From: Membranipora membranacea
Lineage: Eukaryota > Bryozoa > Gymnolaemata > Cheilostomatida > Membraniporidae
Assembly (NCBI GenBank): GCA_914767715.1
Contig: OU612066.1
Coordinates: 9,057,001-9,121,000 of the forward strand
Direction of reading: 5' to 3'
DNA length: 64,000 nt
The notes beneath the pieces are model-generated. The model was not told the origin of the DNA and did no database searches. It saw nothing but the letters and a program-made list of their open reading frames with translations. The position numbers and the translations under genes were made by a program. Of the stretch, positions 54,668 to 64,000 are shown one piece after another (positions within the stretch are counted from its first letter, which is position 1; each line of letters starts with the position of its first letter).

Positions 54668-57600
54668 TTATTATTTTATATTTCATATAATTGTTTTTGC
54701 TGCCTTTCCGTCTCAATAATAATAATAATAATCCAGTTTAGTAGAAATAGTAAAGCTTGGCAACCATATCTAGATAGATAGAATGACACCACTTTTTTTT
54801 ACCCCTCAAAATAGTACATGGTGACATGGCTATCATAATATGGATAGTAGAATTATTCATCTAATGAACACACAAGAAGCGAAAGACCTCATTACACCAC
54901 CAAGGTACTATACACAGCACCAAGGAAATTCTTGCTAGTCAATTATCACTTTACAGGCTTGCAGGCTCTGTTGTAAAACACATAGCCTTGCATGATAAAA
55001 CAGTCACCTCCTTGTAAGCTCAATTCACTAAAAATGATTAATAATCATATTTCTATAAAAAAAAAACATGACATTCCTTTTAGTTGCAGTTTATTATCAT
55101 CTTAATTATTTCATTGAACTATTTTTGCCACTTTTTCATCTAACATGTTATCTAAGATGTTAATCTTACTAATAATTAAGTTATACATCATATTCATATA
55201 ATATTTATAATAATTAATCGGTATAACATATTATTTAAATTTTAACTTATTTAGAACCTATCATTATACCATTCCAATTGTACATACCATTACTTGGCCT
55301 AATGATTTACATCAGCCATTTCAAACATTAAACTTCAGTGAACTGATTGACAAGAACCACTGCGATTGTGGCCAGAGACTGCATGAAACATGAAATTTCT
55401 CAGTGATGACTCAAATATTGCAACATATGTCTTACCTGTTTTCAGGCTTTACCCTATGACATTTATTTATACTACATTTATCATCTTAATAGCTTCATTT
55501 AACTATTTTTGCCACCTATCTGGAATTTTATCTTACATGTGAATCTCACTTATAATTTAGTTACTCATCTCCATGCAATGTATTAATATATTAATATAAT
55601 ATATTGTATTAATAATTAATAGATAAAATATGATTTCATTCTATCATATATTAATATTGTTAAGAGATATTATGATATTCCTTTTATTTGCCATTAATTA
55701 TTATTTATTAATTGAGTTAATTATTTTTGCCAATTTTCAATCTCAATAATATAATACAATTTATTAGAATCAGTGAAACATGACTCTCATATTTTACGGG
55801 GAATAAAATGATTTGGCTTTGTACAATAATATTAATATATTATATACTAACTTACTTATTTAGAAAGTATCATTCATACCATTTTAGTTGCACCTACTAC
55901 TACTTGTCCTACTTACCAGTCCCTAATGCCATACAACAGTCAATTTAAAATTTATAATACATGAAACTGATCAACAACAAGCAACTCCCATTTGATCTTA
56001 ATTTGAAGTATTGTTCACACGACATGAGGCAGAATATTTTTCATGAGGTGGTAAACTTTTCTTCATGAGGTTGTAAATTTTCCATAAATTCTGATGGTTC
56101 AATTGGCGCAACAGAAGTCTTACCTACCCTGACTATAACCACATTTATACTACATCGAAAATTGCCCAGGAAATACCAAAATTTGAATAAAAGGTACAAG
56201 CATGCTCGAAATGGCGGTTAATTGGCCATAGGCTGCGTTTAAAATTAAAAAACAAATGATGATAATACGCTCTCACTATCAATTGTCAAAACTGCTATTA
56301 TCTTGAACGCCGAATGCTGCCTTGATAATGCCCATAGTATAGATTCTGACAAAGAAAAGCGATCAGAAGCTGCAGATAATATAATAAAAAATGTTGACTA
56401 CCTTTACTTTAAGAGATGCTCTTTGTCTGCAGTGAGACATGGCTGATTGCTGATTGTCCGTGGTAACGGCTAGTGATGCCGCTCATATGCAACTTTAGTT
56501 TTTATCTAAAACATAGAACACAGAATCCTGAGTCTCAATCAGTTTATGTTAGGATCACCAAGTGATTTTACAAATATGATGTATGATGGAGGGGAGAATT
56601 GTGAAGCTCATACATATTCATAATTAATCTCCAACCAAGTTTTAGTAACACATTAATGGTACATCTTAACTTTCTTTCAACACAAGATGACAGCATTATC
56701 GCTCGAATCTTGACCTTAAAAAGTGCATGATCAATCAGGTATCTGGAGCAAAGCAGACATTACAAATGCACTTATTCTTTTGGGGGTGTATTTATAGTAC
56801 CATGCCTTGAGTATCTCTTACTGTAATAAATTCGTGAATCCCAAAGACTTGTGGTCAAAATTTTTTCATTTGCATGCAGTCCGACAGGATCAACTCTGCA
56901 ATAAGAAACAATGTTATAACATAAATGGCGAGCAGTGTTGATGAAAACTTTTTTTATCTACTCATGTATGTTGATCCTTTTACTTGTCACAGCGTTATGT
57001 TAAGTTATGTCCCAAACTACCTGCAGTGTATAATGCGAGATCCATATAGAAAAAGGATTTTTAGGATTTCTGCAGAACATGATCATTTTCGGGCAATATT
57101 ATAGTAAAAAATTATTAACAATAGCAGCAGTCACATCATCCATTGAACTACAAGTACTCTAAACCTTGTAGGCTTACCAATCATAATATACGGCATCTTG
57201 TTATCTCGTGTTAGAAATGCTGCTTTTGCATTCTCATAACCATTCAAAAAAAAAGAATTCACATAATTTATTGAATTTAATCTACCTTGATACTGCAGCA
57301 GCTGGATAATACGTTTAATTTAATGTAGTTCAGGTAAAATTCATGCTAAGTATTCACTATCATATCTACTGGGTAGTTGATTATTATAACTGTAATCACT
57401 ACTCTATACCTGCAAAACCCCTTCACCGATCCAACATTCCCTGTAACGAGGGAAAAATTGGATTGAAGATACGTTATAATGAAGTGTTACTGTAATTTTT
57501 GTAATAACTAATAAGCTAAACTCAATTATCCTCATAAGTTGGTTACTAACCATAAAATGGTGGATCCTGTTATTGCTAAGCCTGTCACATCATCAAAACA

Positions 57601-58341
57601 TGTGGGCAGGTTATCTCAACCCTCCTCTAATCATTATTGAATGAAAAGTGAGAGAGAGGAGTCGTCGGTATGTACGCACTTTTCTTTTATGGGTTGGTCG
57701 TTGCTCAGCTACCTGAAACCAATCGCTATATTATTGCTGTTTTGCCAGTAAGAGATGAGAGTCGAAGGTTGGGTGGTTTGTTGTCAGTGCTCGTCAGAGA
57801 GCACCCTTGAATCTCTACTACATCTCTGGCACATTTTGTTAAATATTTGAGGGAATTTGATCACATGTTCGGATGTCAGTCGGATTGTAGAAAGGGGACG
57901 GTATCATTATCTATGCCACGCTAGCACATCCCGTAGTGCATCTCCTCAGCTTGGGATTACTTGAGCCCAGTCCCTGTTCTTGCATGAGATGAAACTTTGA
58001 GAGGATGTGATCATTAGCCAGTGTGAACTTCTTGAGAGGTTAATACTTATTACTAATAACCGAAAAGTTTAGTGTTTCTCTTCAAAACTCAGATTGGCGA
58101 GAGCCATAACATGGTAAGTTGGTCCCTTTTTAATTGGAAGCCAACCTCTTTCTTAGTTGATGCAAGGAGACGATAGTCGGCATTGCTGAGATTGCAAAAG
58201 GTTTTTGTACTTCGGCATGTTATCACCCTCTGTATGATCAACAAAAATAGGCGATTGGCAATCAGAACTCTCCATTGGTGTGTCAGACTAGTTTTGATCA
58301 GCTCTTTGTGGCCCCTTATCCATGATTGAATCTGTGCAAAG

Positions 58342-58443
58342 ATGGGAAAAAATTTTCCAAATCAGGAAGAAGCTCCTGATATGGATGAAGTTGACAGCTT
58401 CGGGATGGATAACGAGCTAGTGTGTGAAGTTCCGCTCTTTCTT
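58342..58443 (+). other. Possible start exon of an unknown gene
   Basis: An ATG opens 34 codons (MGKNFPNQEEAPDMDEVDSF, then GMDNELVCEVPLFL) ending at a plausible donor CTT|GTGAGG, phase 0. The acidic, non-repetitive composition looks coding, but I could not find a following exon with matching phase. Chance is a real alternative. Confidence 0.22.
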
Positions 58444-59569
58444 GTGAGGGAAGCTCATACTGCCTGTTGGTGTCCTTTTCCAGCTAGGAGTTGCCCCTCT
58501 TTTATTAGTTATTTTTGACGAGGTGAGGATGAGAAAGGAGGTCTTGGTCATTCATGCCTCATAAAGTGCAGTTTTTCCCCTCTCAATAATGTGTGTGGTT
58601 GGTTGGTCATAGATAAATATGCTTTGGTGTGATCTGTTAGTTTGTTGGAGCTTATGGGAGTTATGCACTCTCCCTCTTTTTGTATGTTGAAATATGGGCA
58701 GCAAGCATATCGGTGGGCGGTTAGATTATCAATGGACAGCGAAGTTAGTGGCGGCCGCCGAGCTCCTTGATGTGCAGCATGCTGTGTAACAGCTGCTTAT
58801 GTCCGAATGGAGCAAGCGAGAGAGTCACTCGGCCATTATCCATAAGTATAGCCTTCTTTTACTAATAGATCTGTGATTGAGGGCAGATTGCTCGTTCACA
58901 TTGATGTCTTTCGTCCCTTTCTTCGCTGTTTCTGTTCTCACCAACTGCTGTCTGCTTAGCAAAAAGAAAACATCAGTCGAATAAGTATTACTGAAGTATC
59001 AAAGGCACTGCATCAGTTACATCCTAATGTGAAACTTTTAATTAAAAAAAGCTAGTTAATGTGCATAAACTGAGATGAATAAAACCAATCATAGTTTGTT
59101 TCCACTGTTAAGAAGACGGTCACCATTTGCATCCGGCTATTTTTCTGTTACTTCTGTGTAACATGCACACCGTAGAGGCATATCACGAACGCCATCTATT
59201 CCCGCCCAATCTAAGTGATCTTTGATAATCAAAAGGCACATCATTGTGCTTGGGCTACAATTAAAGACGTTGCTGAGTTTCACAATGGGTTTTGCGCGCC
59301 ATGGTTTTTTCAAGTTGACCAATGGTAAGCAAGCTGACAGCGCAGTATGCAGTGTAACACAGTAAAAGTGCTGGTGACTTTATTCATATTGAAATTGATG
59401 GGTGACAATACTATAAAAATACGACAGTCTATCTTGCAAAATAGTTTGATCAAGTATGATCCTAATTGAAAGCATTTGGTGTTGCTCGCCTTTGAGCCGT
59501 CATGAAGACAGACAGACAAATTTGATCAAATTCATCCATAGAAACATGAGGCGAGCAAACTGTGACTGT

Positions 59570-59624
59570 GACTACCATGGCTCATATATGTTGCTCGGAG
59601 CAACATATAGGAGCCATGGTAGTC
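59570..59624. repeat. 55-bp near-perfect palindrome with almost no loop
   Basis: Positions 59570-59596 (GACTACCATGGCTCATATAT onward) are inverted at 59598-59624 with one mismatch and a single central base. Such loopless palindromes are unstable in many hosts and usually recent. It may be the joined ends of a small inverted-repeat element or a cruciform-forming site. Confidence 0.9.
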
Positions 59625-60564
59625 ATTGCATGAAAACTGTTAAGGTGTAGTTTACAATCTAATCATTATATGAGTAGCTTACCCTGGACCTACTGAGTTA
59701 TGAACAAGTGGGCAACTCAGGAATTCTGATTTGTGTGTGCTGTGGTTTGGTTCTATGTCATTGCAGATCCCATAACTCCATTGACTCTAGTATATTTAGT
59801 ACTGAATCATCACCTGGATTATCAAAAAAAGTTATTGGCAGATTATTAGAGTCTATCAGCATTTTCTAAGACCTCTCCAGACCTGTTGTGGTCAACTTTT
59901 TAAATGATGATGATGATCTTTAAATTAGTGGATCAGCCTTCATCCAACAATATTTTGCCTGAAACTGAAAACTCAAAAATAGTTCATCAGTCCCCTGCCT
60001 TTTAAAATTCAGATTAGGGTACCATTCCCATTTCCTGTAGCTATAATTATCATGGAACTAGATTAAAGGAACTTTAACCACGTCCATATTATTATCGATG
60101 AGGTTAAATAAAGTGATAGCGTTTTTAATGATAACTCACTGCCAAAATTATGATGTTCTGTATTTCCATCCATGGTGCATCATGTCTTTGGTAGAAACAG
60201 ATACTTCAGAACTGAAGGAAGTCAGAGAGGTAAATTTCTTCAATGCACCACAAGCTTGAAATCTGGGTGTGTTTGTTTATGTATTGTTGGCTTCATCGCC
60301 TAGAGACACCACATAATGTTGTCAAATTCCTAGTGGTCATTTTTAATGTCATCAGGTTGCTGGGCGTAGCTGCTTTTTTTTTATAATGTTCATTATGCCA
60401 TTTGAGGCACATAATTATGGTAGGGGTGCAGTTAACAGAGAACGGAGTTATCATTTTGCACGGGTGGAAGGTGAATTTCTGTGGAGGATTTCTGTGCACA
60501 AGCTAAAATGTTAAATTCGTAAGACCATATGGTGAGAAATGTAAAGATAAATATCAAAGAGGAG

Positions 60565-60665
60565 TAAATGTTAGCTAGGCCTAGTGTTTATATTTGCTAG
60601 TTTGGGAGTGACTAAATGTTAGCTAGCGTTTATATTTGCTAGTTTGGGAGTGACTAAATGATAGC
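60565..60665. repeat. Short direct duplication
   Basis: The block TAAATGTTAGCTAG...TTTGCTAGTTTGGGAGTGAC occurs twice in tandem (about 50 and 44 bp; the second copy lacks a few bases), and a third partial copy (TAAATGATAGCTAGC) begins at 60655. No function is apparent. Confidence 0.8.
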
Positions 60666-60865
60666 TAGCACTAGATTTTGGCTGACTGAGGTGGGAGTAA
60701 TAGTAGCTTAAAATTTAGATAATTTGCCTAAGCAAGCTGCCTGTTTCCTACTAAACCAGACAGCTTATCAAAGCTATCCTTAATAGGCCTAAACCCAAAA
60801 ACTATAATCATGATTTATTAATTCCAATATAGCTCTAGACTTTGTAAAAGAAATCACCAGCATGA

Positions 60866-61586
60866 ATGAGTACTAAATCTATGGCAAGTGATTTCAATGT
60901 GATGATAATGAAGTGTATTATGAGAATGATAATTACACCAAGGCACAATGTGGTATCTATAGAATTTATGATAAGTTTGATTTTGGTTTGCACACTGCTT
61001 ACAATTTGCGGTTGCTTCTTTACATCTGTAGGTTGCTACCGCTATCCGTTTTTTTTTATATCCAGCGTTGTTCCCATCATAACTTTGCTTCTGTGGTTAG
61101 TCGTGTACTATCTAACCATTGTTAGAGGGTGGTCTGAATGGAAAGTTCACTCTCCTTGTTGCTTTCAGATTTCAAAAGTGAGATGGCTTCATATAAGCAA
61201 CAGTGGGAAAAAGTTATTACAGTATGTACATTATTGTGCTCATTCCTTGCATTGCAAGTATGAGGTGCAAAGTTGTCTTCTTTTCTGTGTCCGCTGCGCT
61301 AACAGTGATACGGAACAATAATTCAATTAAAGTTTTTTTTTGCAACAGAATTTTACATGCTAGAAAATGCCATGTATTTCTTGGTGTCTATCCTGACCTG
61401 GCAGGATGGGTTTTTGCACTGTCCATGCTTTGTTTTTACATTACCAGCAACATTTGGAACAAGAGTGATAGTGATATTCACATTGACTGGAAGCGAAGTA
61501 TTAAACCACTCAAGGACAATACTGCAGCACTTTTAGGCACCCGGAATATAGAACTAGTATTTACAATGGTTTCTCCTTCGCTCTGA
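60866..61586 (+). other. Two overlapping hydrophobic ORFs; possible frameshifted membrane-protein relic
   Basis: A 151-codon ORF (60866-61321) contains two strongly hydrophobic stretches (LILVCTLLTICGCFF and ITLLLWLVVYYLTIV). A second ORF in another frame (61203-61586) adds more (YIIVLIPCIAS and LAGWVFALSMLCFYIT). Together they could be a four-helix protein broken by a frameshift or an unrecognised intron. AT-rich DNA easily gives hydrophobic ORFs, and I recognise no family, so this is weak. Confidence 0.25.
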
Positions 61587-61957
61587 TTGACTCCCATTTA
61601 TGAATTTACCCTACCACCTTAGAGTACAGTGTAAATTTAAAAGTTCACAAAGGTTTTTATCTCTCATTGCAGAAACACCGGGGCCAAAAACCTTGTACTA
61701 TTCTACCAGATGATCTTATAATCTATGTAGTCTGGTGTGATTGCTTCACTATCAACGCTATATTTTACTAAACTAGAGCAGATTATCATAGCCAGTACTC
61801 AAATTATCTATTCTAATTCGCCAATCATCACAGTTTGTACAATTGACAGTTTTTACATTCAATGTCTCTACATGCTTTCTGAAATTAGAATCGTTGCTTT
61901 AAAAGACTGTAAGCACCAGTGTCCAGTAGCCTGAAGAATTGGTCCTCTCTTTACAAC

Positions 61958-63828
61958 TTAAAATTTGACTTCAGTGAGAAGAGGTTTGCCTTCACAGTAT
62001 GCTTTACCATTATCTATCATCAGCTGTATCATCTTAGTCCGTGTCTGGAAATCGAACAAGAAAACAGATAAAAAGGTTTATTGCTGGGGGCAAATCAATT
62101 AATGGTATCTATTCATTTTTGTACCTATTCCAGAGTAAACTAAAACTAAAACACCTAGTATAAACATGGCGCATCAATGATGAGAACAACTAAAATCTTC
62201 ACAAGTCTTATGTCAATGCTAAAATTGAACGCTGCCAGAGAAAACCCTTAGCAGCGGTGCCATTCAGCTCTTAAATTGGGCCTTCAATATGTCACCTGAT
62301 ATAAAAGAAGATAATGAAAAAAATATGCAAATAACTCCACAGTGACATAGTAGAGACTAACCTGTATTGTAGCAGTTCCCCAGTGAGGAGCGATGATTGC
62401 ATTATCTAGCTGATACAGAGGATGATCATGAGGCAGAGGTTCTGGCTGTGTTACATCTAATCCAGCAGCAGCAATATCACCACTCTTCAGAGCTTCATAT
62501 AAAGCACCAGTATCAACTATCCCTCCTAGAAAAGACGAGTTAAAAGTGATGAAACGTCATGAAGACAACAGAATACATGATGTGAAGGAGAAAACACAAA
62601 TGAAGACAATGGAATATAATATATTGGAGAGCAGGCGTAAAATTTGTTAAATGGTGGGAAGATCAAGTTTGATCCAATTCGCCTGCTTAGGATTGCTCCC
62701 TCCACCATCTACAGTTAAGCTGCAGGAGGGGGAGCAACTTGCGAATGCAGGGAACCTACCCAATTGGACTTGTGGCTTGAGCGATTAACTCCAATTCTAA
62801 GTTTGAATCAAGTTTAGAAGGAAAGTGGATTCATGGACAATTTGACAGTTACCTCTGGCGATGTTGATGATATGGGCCGTATTCTTCATAGCATTAAACT
62901 GTGGTTTAGAAAACAAGTTTTCAGTTTCCGGTGTAAGCGGGCAAACTATCACCACAAAGTCACACAGCGGCAGCATTTCCATCATATCGGCAAAGTAAGT
63001 GGCTCCAACAGCTGTCTCATCAGCTTCAGGTCTATAATTGCAGAAATCATTATAAAAACGAAATACCTTCGACTGTATTTGGTATGAGTCCACAACAGTA
63101 ATGATTGATGCTGATTAACATAGAAGTTGTCCTTTATTCCTCAATGTGGTGAAAACTTGAATTTAACTTCAATGGACTTGTGAAGTTAGTCAACATTTAA
63201 TTGAAATTAGTTGCAGAGAAAGCTGATATTTAGGACATAGAAAGTTTTGGATGAAATCTGCCTACGACCTCACAGATAATGGTTGGCATGGCCATTGGCG
63301 ATGTGGTTTGACCTGATGCCTGAAGACATTTCATATTCTAGGAAACCTTACTGATCAATTTCATATTCACCACACAGCATTTTCAAAACCTGAGGAGTGA
63401 GGATTCATTGATACTAATATTCTTTATGTGGTTAAAGATCAGTAGTGGTCATATGAGAGAAATGGCTATGGAACATTCTTACATAGTGCCAAGTCAAATT
63501 GTGATGTTCTTGAGGCAAGCAAATGAGCCAAGCAACTAGGGTAAGTTCAGAACGACATACTTCACAGCTAATTGGGGGGAGGGGCACCCATCCCAGACAG
63601 AGAGCCCAGCTATTGCTGTATGCAGCTTATGTATACAAAGCAATCAATCAAACCTGCGACTTCGGTTGTGGTATAAGATCTTCATGTTGAAGGCTTTGGC
63701 TCTTTGTGCAAATTTATAGCCAATGCTTCCCATCCCTACGATGCCTACTGTTGCATAGCATATATCTTGTCCTAAGAATAGCTCTCCAAAGAGCTCTTTG
63801 TTGTTCTCCGCCTTCAGACGATCCATAC
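61958..63828 (-). CDS. GRHPR: D-2-hydroxyacid dehydrogenase, glyoxylate/hydroxypyruvate reductase-like, 3' part
   Basis: NAD(P)-dependent reductase of 2-keto acids. Exons in coding order: 63828-63654, 63031-62853, 62525-62362 and 62044-61958 (TAA at 61960-61958); all phases match. The window covers the cofactor domain and C terminus: GIVGMGSIG is the GxGxxG dinucleotide loop, [10 protein letters not shown] and INIARG follow, with the Arg of the catalytic triad. [11 protein letters not shown] supplies the Glu and APHWGTAT the His. All three catalytic residues are present, so the enzyme is probably active. The N-terminal substrate-binding part lies beyond 64000. It could be GRHPR itself or the related 2-ketogluconate/glyoxylate reductase-like family; HWGTAT instead of HIGSAT favours the latter slightly. 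Confidence 0.88.
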
Positions 63829-64000
63829 CTGGAAGGCAAAGTTGAGAGAAGAGGTGACATTGTACAGTTTAATGGCCTCAACACCTGTACTGTACCCAGG
63901 AATCAGAACAGCCCAACCCGTACCAGTAAATATCATGTCGCCGAAATGAAGTACACAACAACTTCGCGTAAACAGTGGTGGCAAAAACTGGCATACACTA

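Larger units (their letters stand above)
47880..56250. repeat. Cluster of degenerate AT-rich repeat modules
   Basis: A long composite unit recurs with many substitutions and indels. Its landmarks in order are TTTAGGGATACCAGTACTCAGG, the stretch GCCTTGTA...CTCCTTGTAAGCTCAT, TTCACTATAAATTATCA, AATTTCATAAAAAA, ATTCCTTTTATTTGCCA, TTTTTGCCACTTTTCCATCT and CAATAATATAATCCA. Copies begin near 47998, 49025, 49995, 50765, 52618, 53948 and 54970, with a partial one at about 55670. Larger segments such as GTGATAGGCAACA (49481, 52139) and GCAGTGTTCATCTTTAGATA (51331, 53219) recur at about 1.9-2.7 kb. All copies face the same way, so this is an old tandem array. No coding sequence is supported. Confidence 0.75.
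56250..61957. other. Mostly non-coding intergenic region
   Basis: No supported gene was found here. The region holds a pogo-like terminal sequence near 57420-57497, coding-like fragments at 58342-58443 and 58694-58789, a long palindrome at 59570-59624, a short duplication at 60565-60665, and two overlapping hydrophobic ORFs at 60866-61586. The left boundary is the end of the AT-rich repeat cluster. Confidence 0.5.

Noticed and set aside
59137-59322. 61-codon minus-strand ORF (MVNLKKPWRAKPIVKL...)
   Set aside because: The length is expected by chance, and it has no splice context or recognisable family.

Overview
This window is nuclear DNA from an animal, most likely a non-vertebrate metazoan. 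It is AT-rich, its genes are split into short exons with consensus GT-AG introns of up to about 10 kb, and its protein-coding families are metazoan. No rRNA, bacterial operon, CRISPR or organelle feature is visible. The exact lineage cannot be fixed from the sequence alone. Most coding exons are too short to stand out as open reading frames, so genes were rebuilt by reading splice sites, codon phase and family resemblance together.

Layout. (1) Positions 2278-3529, minus strand: four exons of a PTPDC1-like protein tyrosine phosphatase; the 3' part with the catalytic loop lies off the left edge. (2) Positions 6520-35125, plus strand: a complete 11-exon CNOT6/CNOT6L-type (CCR4) mRNA deadenylase of 540 residues, with N-terminal leucine-rich repeats and a C-terminal EEP nuclease domain. 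(3) Inside its intron D-E, on the same strand, is a second start: inverted CCAAT, CCAAT and TATAAA elements, a short first exon, and a 763-nt coding exon (23918-24680) whose donor is in the same phase as exon D. Spliced to exon E it would give a 637-residue deadenylase in which 254 unfamiliar residues replace the whole LRR half. This is the most interesting signal in the window. (4) Positions 39018-42206, minus strand: a complete six-exon TMEM72-like four-helix membrane protein of 208 residues. (5) Positions 46030-47259, plus strand: a four-exon gene model for an unrecognised 160-residue protein. (6) Positions 47.9-56.25 kb: a large cluster of degenerate, very AT-rich repeat modules, one interrupted by a MITE-like insertion. 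(7) Positions 56.25-61.95 kb: mostly non-coding, with a long palindrome and a few doubtful ORFs. (8) Positions 61958-63828, minus strand: the last four exons of a D-2-hydroxyacid dehydrogenase resembling glyoxylate/hydroxypyruvate reductase, entering from beyond the right edge.

Mobile DNA is mostly in introns: a pogo/Tigger-like element keeping a short helix-turn-helix ORF, a long-TIR element with a 10-bp target duplication (Mutator-like in style), a tRNA-derived SINE carrying an expanded octamer satellite, several hairpin MITEs and a LINE 3' remnant. Functionally the recognisable genes are unrelated housekeeping or regulatory proteins (mRNA decay, a phosphatase, a membrane protein, a dehydrogenase). 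Nothing suggests they form a pathway.
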